DNA of 10,087 nucleotides, taken from contig JAGHBN010000003.1 of the NCBI GenBank assembly GCA_021160985.1, positions 1-10,087 on the forward strand, written 5' to 3'. The position numbers and the translations under genes are program-made. The notes beneath the pieces are model-generated. The model did no database searches. It was not told the DNA's origin and was given only the letters and a program-made list of their open reading frames with translations. This document shows positions 5,769-10,087 of this stretch, in pieces. The stretch is from Thermococcus sp. (GTDB taxonomy: Archaea; Methanobacteriota_B; Thermococci; Thermococcales; Thermococcaceae). Numbering within the stretch: position 1 is the stretch's first letter; each line of letters opens with the position of its first letter.

Positions 5769-6341
5769 ATGGACACAAAAAGGGTAATAATGAGTATCTT
5801 CCCAGAAATTCCAGAATTCAGCGGAGTTGACTTCTCCCAATATTCAACACCCTACGCAACGGCGCTGTTGGCCTTTTTGGACAGCGGGAAAACCGGTTTA
5901 AGGGAATTCGAAGAGTTTGTCGCGGAAAACGGTGGAACAAAGAGGGATGTCCGAAATTTTCTCATGTCGGTATTCCAGTACCTCCTCATCAGGTACCGCC
6001 GCTACGGGGACGAAAACGTAGAGGTGCCGGCGTTTAAGGTCTTCCTGACCCTCAAGGGATGGCTGAATGAAAACGGCTTCGAGAGCGATTACCGGCGGCT
6101 CCTGCACTCGTTCGTAGGATATCTTGTGGACATAGCGGAGAAAATTGTGGAAAAATCTGGCTGTGAGCTGGGTCCAGCATACATGAAAACCGCCTACATG
6201 CTAACTATCGAAGCGGAAGAAACTTTCAGTGAGAAGTATTTCAGCGAACTTAAGAGAAAGGCCGGAGAGATGCTCGCAAAAGTCTATGAAGATTGTGGGA
6301 TCGAAGAAGCACTTCCCGAAAAAAGGGAAAATCGCTGTTAG
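5769..6341 (+). CDS. Helical soluble protein, unknown function
   Basis: The 190-residue product is not a family I recognise. It looks all-helical and soluble: helices are suggested at about 26-38 (STPYATALLAFLD), 44-54, 57-79 (KRDVRNFLMSVFQYLLIRYR), 87-101, 106-127 (DYRRLLHSFVGYLVDIAEKI), 137-150 and 150-176. There are two Cys (132 and 175) before a final Cys190 at the end, no membrane segment and no catalytic motif. Alternating hydrophobic and charged residues suggest a helical bundle or a protein-protein module. The ATG at 5769 is taken rather than GTG 5760, because the GTG lies inside the GGGTGA ribosome binding site (5758-5763). It has its own promoter and stands alone, followed by a T-run at 6344-6348 and a convergent gene. 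Confidence 0.75.
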   Translation: MDTKRVIMSIFPEIPEFSGVDFSQYSTPYATALLAFLDSGKTGLREFEEFVAENGGTKRDVRNFLMSVFQYLLIRYRRYGDENVEVPAFKVFLTLKGWLNENGFESDYRRLLHSFVGYLVDIAEKIVEKSGCELGPAYMKTAYMLTIEAEETFSEKYFSELKRKAGEMLAKVYEDCGIEEALPEKRENRC

Positions 6342-6364
6342 CATTTTTCAGTTTATTAGAATGA

Positions 6365-6823
6365 TCACCGCTCCAACGTTACCTCAGCGTAGCTCCTCGG
6401 GTCTTCCCAGATTTTCACCCGGATTTTCTTAACGTTGTCTTCCGCCTTTTCGGCTATCCTCTCGGCGAACCACTCGGCTATGTATTCCGCCGTAACGTTG
6501 GGTTTATCGAGAACCACCGCTTCGCTCTCGGGAAGCTCCAGCCGTTTTCCGTTCTTTTCAATGATTATTCTGCCCTCCTTTCTCTCAACAACCCAGCTCT
6601 CGCTCACAATGATCCTGTGGTCGAGGAGCTTTATGAGCCTGCTGAGGTGGTTGAAGTCAAATATCATGCCGTTTTCGTTGAGGTCGCCCCATATCTCCAC
6701 GTCAACGTTGTAGGTGTGACCGTGTATACGGAGGCACTTACTTTCGTATGGGAGGACAAGAAAGTGTGAGCTGTCGAAGTCTTTGTGCCAGCCTATCTTT
6801 CTCTCGGTTAAACGGAACTCCAT
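6365..6823 (-). CDS. queD: QueD / 6-pyruvoyl-tetrahydropterin synthase family enzyme
   Basis: This 152-residue enzyme shows the zinc ligands His20 (DSSHF), His34 and His36 (HGH), the catalytic Cys30 in CLRIHGH, the Asp68-His69 pair (LDH), and Glu140 (KIWED) that binds the pterin. Cys30, four residues before the HGH, is the arrangement found in QueD, which turns dihydroneopterin triphosphate into 6-carboxytetrahydropterin for preQ0. In archaea preQ0 leads to archaeosine in tRNA. A Glu in place of Cys would instead suggest PTPS-III of folate-type pathways, so QueD is preferred but not proven. An insertion at 73-105 (SESWVVERKEGRIIIEKNGK and on) is longer than in bacterial QueD. The ATG at 6823 is chosen because GGTGGTGA lies just upstream on the minus strand; upstream GTG codons at 6830-6835 are part of that site. 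Confidence 0.85.
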   Translation of the reverse strand: MEFRLTERKIGWHKDFDSSHFLVLPYESKCLRIHGHTYNVDVEIWGDLNENGMIFDFNHLSRLIKLLDHRIIVSESWVVERKEGRIIIEKNGKRLELPESEAVVLDKPNVTAEYIAEWFAERIAEKAEDNVKKIRVKIWEDPRSYAEVTLER

Positions 6824-6849
6824 ATCTCTCACCACCAGAAGGTTAGCGG

Positions 6850-6866
6850 AGGGTGTTATAACCCTT
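6850..6866 (-). promoter_or_regulatory. TATA promoter of the QueD gene
   Basis: On the minus strand the sequence reads AGTAAGGGTTATAACAC, with TTATAA about 33 bases before the ATG at 6823. The transcript would start close to the GGTGGTGA ribosome binding site. Confidence 0.5.
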
Positions 6867-6878
6867 ACTGGGCGGGGG

Positions 6879-6893
6879 AAAGTCTATAAACCC
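6879..6893 (+). promoter_or_regulatory. TATA promoter of the DUF134 gene
   Basis: AAAGTCTATAAACCC holds a TATA box centred near 6886, so a start would be expected near 6912, only about seven bases before the ATG at 6919. No ribosome binding site is present, which points to a nearly leaderless mRNA. Confidence 0.55.
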
Positions 6894-6918
6894 CAAAGCT
6901 CAACGGTTTCTGATTGCC

Positions 6919-7272
6919 ATGCCGATGGGTGCTCGTGGTTGGGGCCGTGGAAGGGGACGGAGAAGGAAAATGAGGATGATAGGGTTCATTCCACGGGTTA
7001 GACATTTCTATCCGGCCCTACCCCCAATAGGACAGCCGAAACCTCCGATTTTCATGACCTATGAAGAATTTGAGGCCCTCAGACTGGTGGATTATGAGGG
7101 GCTTACCCAGGAGGAAGCCGGAAAGAGAATGGGAGTGTCCAGGGGTACGGTATGGAGGGCGTTGAGTTCGGCCCGAAAGAAAGTCGCGCAGATGGTGGTG
7201 GAGGGAAGAGAACTCATAATTCTCCCCCAGGGGAACGAGGTTCCAAAAACTCCCGGCGAAGAAGAGATGTGA
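6919..7272 (+). CDS. DUF134 (UPF0251) helix-turn-helix DNA-binding protein
   Basis: The 117-residue protein has the DUF134 (PF02001) pattern: a basic Gly/Arg-rich start (MPMGARGWGRGRGRRRKMRM), then IGFIPRVRHFYPALPPIGQP, then MTYEEFEALRLVDYEGLTQE, and a helix-turn-helix at about 62-86 (LTQEEAGKRMGVSRGTVWRA) that resembles sigma-70 region 4. The tail after 105 is short and acidic. The family is presumed to regulate transcription. It is often encoded next to, or fused with, COG1433 proteins, two of which lie at 1327-2797. The WGRGRG start also matches the WGRG tail of the first of them. There is no ribosome binding site before ATG 6919; the TATA position suggests a seven-base leader. A second ATG at 6925 would drop two residues. 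It is divergent from the QueD gene. Confidence 0.87.
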   Translation: MPMGARGWGRGRGRRRKMRMIGFIPRVRHFYPALPPIGQPKPPIFMTYEEFEALRLVDYEGLTQEEAGKRMGVSRGTVWRALSSARKKVAQMVVEGRELIILPQGNEVPKTPGEEEM

Positions 7273-7346
7273 TCCGGTTCTTCCAAGAAAACACGTTTAA
7301 TTGTCCAGTATTCGGCCATTAGACCGTTTTCCTACCGCTTTGAGAT

Positions 7347-7360
7347 TTAGGTCAACCTAA
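7347..7360. repeat. Inverted repeat TTAGGT-CA-ACCTAA
   Basis: Six-base arms pair perfectly around a two-base centre. It lies 75 bases after the DUF134 stop and about 300 bases before the KaiC gene. It could be a binding site, but chance is not excluded. Confidence 0.4.
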
Positions 7361-7411
7361 TTCATGCCCCATTTATCTCTCAAAATTTTCAGTGGATTTT
7401 TACTTTCAAAA

Positions 7412-7425
7412 ATAGTTAAAACTAT
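7412..7425. repeat. Inverted repeat ATAGTT-AA-AACTAT
   Basis: Six-base arms with a two-base centre have the same geometry as the element at 7347-7360, though the arm sequence differs. In such AT-rich DNA chance dyads are common. Confidence 0.35.
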
Positions 7426-7599
7426 GAGTAATCATAAAGTTTCTATTAAACTATTCAATAAGTTAATTTTGTTTTTGCTGTTTTGGTGCCACTTAAACGC
7501 GATAAATTAAAGTAAAAAAAATGACATTATAAAACAGTTAAATTTCCAAAAAATCTACTACTTTAAGAAGGAATCAAAGGGGAAGTGAGCATTTTGAAG

Positions 7600-7612
7600 A
7601 AAAGCTTAAATG
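7600..7612 (+). promoter_or_regulatory. TATA promoter of the KaiC-like operon
   Basis: AAAAGCTTAAATG offers an A-rich BRE and a TATA-like CTTAAA about 45 bases before the ATG at 7650. A start near 7630 would leave a short leader containing the GGTGGGGAG ribosome binding site at 7638-7646. Confidence 0.5.
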
Positions 7613-7649
7613 TTTTAGGCACGTTAAAGTACACCTTGGTGGGGAGAAA

Positions 7650-9011
7650 ATGACCAAAACGGGAATCGAATATTTCGATGAATACATCCTCAGAGACGGC
7701 TTCCCGGAGGGTTCCCTAATCCTGGTGGCTGGAGAGCCTGGGGCCGGAAAAACCATATTTGCGGCCACATTTCTATACAACGGGGCCAAGAAGTTCGGAG
7801 AAAAGGGCGTCTACATCTCGCTTGCAGAAACCAAGAAAGAGTTTTACGAGTCAATGAGAGGGCTGGGAATGGATTTCGAAGAGCTCGAAAACAGAGGGCT
7901 CTTTAAGTTCATAGACCTCGTTACAGTCGGTGGGGAGGCCTTAGACAAGGAACTAGGGCTCGTAATAGAGGAACTCGCAAATTTCCAACCAAAGAGGATT
8001 GTTCTTGACTCTATAAGCGTTTTTGCCCAACCGTTGGGCATTGAGAAGACAAGAATACTCCTCCACACGATGCTTGGAAGGTTCGTAAAGGCCCAGAACG
8101 CAATTGCTCTTCTGATTGCCGAAAAACCGGCAGGAGCAGAAAAAATAGGATACGGTGTCGAGGAGTTTGTGGTCGATGGAGTTCTCATTCTCAGGTACGA
8201 GTCCTTTGGAGAAGTCACGAGAAGGGTAATGGAAATCCCAAAAATGAGAAGGAGAAGCCTCGAAAAGGCCCACTATGAGTACGTGATAACCAGCAGGGGA
8301 ATTGAATTCCTGGCGATTCCTGAACTCAAGAGGGAAGAAATAGAGTATACCACGGAAAAAATCACCACAGGCATCGATAAGCTCGACGAGATGCTCAACG
8401 GGGGAATCTACAAAGGATCAAGCGTTTTACTTGTCGGCATGACAGGAACCGGAAAGAGCACCTTCGCTCTGCATTTTGCTGTAGCTAACGCCCTGCAGGG
8501 GAGGAAAGCTGTTTATATCTCCTTTGAGGAGCCAATGGATCAGATAATAAGGGCTGCCAAGAACTACGGCATGCCAATAGAAGAGGCCATGAAAGAGAAC
8601 CTCAAGGTCTTTACATGGGTTCCAGAGAGCAGGACCCCAGTCTACACATTCCTAAAGATCAGGGAGATAATAGAAGAGTTTAAGCCAGAAGTCCTTGTGA
8701 TAGACAGTTTGACATCCCTACGGCAGCATATGGATGAGAAAGAACTTACAAAAATGCTCAGATATCTTGGCTTGCTGACAAAGGCCAACAGGACGACCAC
8801 ATACTTCACGTTAAATGAGGAAACCGATTTTGAGGTGGTGCCGTTTACAGGAGCGAGCACCATGATGGACGTCATAATCGGGCTTAAGTACCAAGTCCAA
8901 GACGGAAACATAAAACGCAGAATGGCTGTTGTGAAAGCGAGAGCCTCAAATCACTCAAGAGAAATACGCAGATACGAAATCACCGACAGGGGGGTGGAGA
9001 TTTATGAGTAA
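7650..9011 (+). CDS. Two-domain KaiC-like RecA-superfamily ATPase
   Basis: The 453-residue protein carries two KaiC-type ATPase domains in tandem. Domain 1 (about 1-225) has Walker A GEPGAGKT at 28-35, the strand VYISLAET at 54-61 and Walker B RIVLDS at 116-121. Domain 2 (about 236-453) has Walker A GMTGTGKS at 263-270, VYISFEEP at 288-295 with the paired catalytic Glu293 and Glu294, and Walker B VLVIDS at 348-353. It ends with the KaiC-type hairpin RMAVVKARASNHSREIRRYE. Domain 1 has AE in place of the EE pair, so it may hydrolyse ATP more weakly. The overall size and duplication match cyanobacterial KaiC, which forms hexamers. Archaeal members are proposed to act as signal-transduction hubs; the clock function is not implied. 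The stop overlaps the start of the next gene by eight bases. Confidence 0.92.
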   Translation: MTKTGIEYFDEYILRDGFPEGSLILVAGEPGAGKTIFAATFLYNGAKKFGEKGVYISLAETKKEFYESMRGLGMDFEELENRGLFKFIDLVTVGGEALDKELGLVIEELANFQPKRIVLDSISVFAQPLGIEKTRILLHTMLGRFVKAQNAIALLIAEKPAGAEKIGYGVEEFVVDGVLILRYESFGEVTRRVMEIPKMRRRSLEKAHYEYVITSRGIEFLAIPELKREEIEYTTEKITTGIDKLDEMLNGGIYKGSSVLLVGMTGTGKSTFALHFAVANALQGRKAVYISFEEPMDQIIRAAKNYGMPIEEAMKENLKVFTWVPESRTPVYTFLKIREIIEEFKPEVLVIDSLTSLRQHMDEKELTKMLRYLGLLTKANRTTTYFTLNEETDFEVVPFTGASTMMDVIIGLKYQVQDGNIKRRMAVVKARASNHSREIRRYEITDRGVEIYE

Positions 9012-9303
9012 AGGGGAAGAGATTTTGGTTAAAGCCATCTCCTCGGCCCTCAAAGAGGTGGCTCCAGGCCTGGAGGCCGTTTTGGACGCCCATCTCAAGG
9101 TCACCATGAACAAGGGGCTGGAGGCCGCGTACGAAAACCCAAAGGAGTTCAAAAACGCTGTTTCAAAGCTCTTTGGAGACTACAGTGCCCGGCTATTAGA
9201 AATGGTGATTATAAACAAGCTCAGGGGTCGGCTTGGGGAAGGAACAGACGTCAACTCCTTGGAAGAGCTGGTAGAGCGGATCAGAAGGATTTACGGTGAA
9301 TGA
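9004..9303 (+). CDS. Small helical protein, resembles the NitrOD5 family; KaiC partner
   Basis: The 99-residue protein is all-helical: EEILVKAISSALKEVAPGLE, then LDAHLKVTMNKGLEAAYENP, then EFKNAVSKLFGDYSARLLEM and VIINKLRGRLG, then a short C-terminal helix at 84-97. The PGLE..L...L....G.....AYENP..F......LFG.YSARLLE pattern resembles archaeal output or adaptor domains called NitrOD5, which are found alone or fused to regulatory ATPases. That name is from memory and should be confirmed. The ATG overlaps the KaiC stop by eight bases and has GGTGG at 8993-8997; the stop is three bases before the next ATG. Such tight packing argues for a stable complex of the three products, with this one linking the ATPase to a target. 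Confidence 0.7.
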   Translation: MSKGEEILVKAISSALKEVAPGLEAVLDAHLKVTMNKGLEAAYENPKEFKNAVSKLFGDYSARLLEMVIINKLRGRLGEGTDVNSLEELVERIRRIYGE

Positions 9304-9306
9304 TCT

Positions 9307-10008
9307 ATGGACCCCCTCGAATTAATAGCCGCAGCGTCGAAAAAAATAAGCCCAACATTCCTCAACCACCAAATAGGAAGCGACATCGAAAGCGTGCTTT
9401 ACCACTTAATAAAAAGGCTGAGAGAGGATTATGAAGAGTTTGTAATTATCTCTTTCCAGGACACGTACTTTTCCATTTTAAAATACCTCGGATCAATATA
9501 CAACGACGCCTCAGAGGTCTTTAAAAGTGACCATATAGTTTCCATAAATCCCTTCCTTGAAGAAGAGCTAAATCCCGACATTTCTATCAAAACAAAGGAC
9601 GCAGAGATCATCGTTGGCAGGATTAGGGGAGAACTAAAGGCAAAGAGCAACACCCTATTCCTTGTTCTGGGTCTCGACCTGTATGGGGTCAAATACCCCA
9701 AAGAACTTCCCGTACTAATCCCCGCACTTATCAGGGTTTTCTCAAAGGGCGAAAATACCAACCTCCTCATACCGTTCAATACCAAAATATTCCCCACAAG
9801 CACTACAGAGATGGTAAACAGCTTCGCCCTCAACCTGTTCAAGTTCGAAGTAGAAGCCACAGGAGGCGAGATCAAAAGAAAACTCATCATAATCAGATGC
9901 CCCTTTGTTGAATACACTCTGAGGTCATGGTATTACACCGTAACTCCAGCCAGAATTGTTTTCTTGCCGAGCAAACTCGTCCCATCGCAGTCTAATGAGA
10001 GGGTTTGA
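9307..10008 (+). CDS. Probable inactive RecA/KaiC-fold protein without Walker A
   Basis: The 233-residue protein has the strand and helix order of a single KaiC domain without the ATP motifs. FVIISFQDTYFSILKYL (45-61) parallels VYISLAET plus helix of its neighbour. TLFLVLGLDLYG (116-127) sits where Walker B would be. NLLIPF (152-157) matches the next core strand. ALNLFKFEVEATGGEIKRKL with IIIR (174-197) parallels the end hairpin DVIIGLKYQ..GNIKRRMAVVK of domain 2 of the ATPase, and LRSWYYTVTPARIVF (205-219) its final strands. The P-loop position (HQIGSDIES, about 21-29) lacks the GxxxxGK[ST] lysine, and the catalytic Glu pair is QD. It may be a non-hydrolysing subunit that regulates the ATPase. 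GGTGA at 9295-9299 serves the ATG. G+C is lower than in the left half of the window (33% over 9421-9480). Confidence 0.72.
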   Translation: MDPLELIAAASKKISPTFLNHQIGSDIESVLYHLIKRLREDYEEFVIISFQDTYFSILKYLGSIYNDASEVFKSDHIVSINPFLEEELNPDISIKTKDAEIIVGRIRGELKAKSNTLFLVLGLDLYGVKYPKELPVLIPALIRVFSKGENTNLLIPFNTKIFPTSTTEMVNSFALNLFKFEVEATGGEIKRKLIIIRCPFVEYTLRSWYYTVTPARIVFLPSKLVPSQSNERV

Positions 10009-10018
10009 CCTTGCCCGA

Positions 10019-10036
10019 ATCTTTCATTTTATTTAA
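10019..10036 (+). terminator. T-rich terminator after the KaiC operon
   Basis: ATCTTTCATTTTATTTAA lies about ten bases past the stop and fits an archaeal oligo-T terminator. The TTTATTTAAAT part could equally be a TATA box for a gene beyond the window. Confidence 0.4.
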
Positions 10037-10057
10037 ATGCACACAAGTGTTCACAGG

Positions 10058-10087
10058 TTTTAGATATAAGGCACATTATATCTAAAA
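10058..10087. repeat. Perfect 12-bp inverted repeat with 6-base spacer
   Basis: TTTTAGATATAA at 10058-10069 and TTATATCTAAAA at 10076-10087 are exact reverse complements around GGCACA. The right arm ends on the last base of the window, so the repeat may be longer. It contains GATATAAGG, which looks like a TATA box on either strand, so an operator overlapping a promoter is more likely than a terminator hairpin. Confidence 0.75.

Larger units (their letters stand above)
7273..7649. other. AT-rich intergenic spacer with short inverted repeats
   Basis: No gene is supported in this 377-base spacer. G+C over 7381-7560 is about 22% (40 of 180 bases counted), far below the flanking genes. It holds TTAGGT-CA-ACCTAA at 7347-7360 and ATAGTT-AA-AACTAT at 7412-7425, both with 6-bp arms and a 2-base centre. 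It also has three AGTTAA copies (7414, 7461, 7536) and A-tracts near 7512-7521. Bent or easily melted DNA, or a multi-site regulatory region for the KaiC operon, would fit. A small RNA cannot be excluded. Confidence 0.7.

Noticed and set aside
7585..7653. 22-codon frame (VSILKKSLNVLGTLKYTLVG start) overlapping the KaiC ATG as ATGA
   Set aside because: Its GTG lies before the TATA box at about 7604-7609, so it would be outside the expected transcript, and its ribosome binding site is only two bases away. Noted as a possible leader peptide but not supported.
7650..9011. Circadian clock protein
   Set aside because: The domain layout matches KaiC, but no KaiA or KaiB is present and archaeal relatives are not known to run a cyanobacterial-type clock.
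1..10087. tRNA, rRNA, CRISPR array, C/D box RNA, insertion sequence
   Set aside because: No cloverleaf, spaced direct repeats, transposase or properly spaced box C/box D pair was found by eye. One ATGATGA on the minus strand near 9885-9891 lacks a partner box D.

Overview
The window looks like chromosomal DNA of a hyperthermophilic euryarchaeon of the Thermococcales, most likely Thermococcus. The signs are compact genes rich in Glu, Lys and Arg, strong GGTG/GGAGG-type ribosome binding sites, archaeal BRE/TATA promoters about 25-40 bases before start codons, and typical families: DUF134 and COG1433 proteins, a KaiC-like double ATPase, a PPC/DUF296 protein and an archaeal QueD/PTPS protein. The genus is inferred from style and was not tested by a search.

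Left part (1-1238): the 5' end of a SAM-dependent methyltransferase leaves the window on the minus strand. It diverges from a radical SAM enzyme of the COG0731 type. Both may use one nearly symmetric core promoter.

Centre-left (1239-2800): two paralogous COG1433 (dinitrogenase iron-molybdenum cofactor-binding-like) proteins flank an 80-residue membrane protein. All three carry Gly-Arg-rich repeats: WGRG type in the first, MGRG type in the other two. A DUF134 regulator further on (6919-7272) has the same kind of repeat at its N-terminus. DUF134 and COG1433 proteins often go together in genomes, so these four may form one regulatory or metal-linked system. A perfect 14-bp palindrome lies in the promoter of the first gene.

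Centre (2800-6900): a small single-span membrane protein precedes a polytopic membrane protein of unknown function. Next come an ABM-like small protein overlapping the ribosome binding site of a DUF998 membrane protein, the decayed remnant of a short-chain dehydrogenase, a PPC/DUF296 protein (minus), a helical unknown protein (plus) and a QueD/6-pyruvoyl-tetrahydropterin synthase family enzyme (minus).

Right part (7273-10087): a 377-base spacer, about 22% G+C over 7381-7560, leads into a tight three-gene operon. It encodes a two-domain KaiC-like ATPase, a small helical protein resembling the NitrOD5 family, and a protein that looks like a RecA/KaiC fold without a Walker A motif. The window ends in a perfect 12-bp inverted repeat with a 6-base spacer. 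This operon is the most system-like part of the window: an active ATPase, a likely output or adaptor protein, and a likely inactive partner made as one unit.
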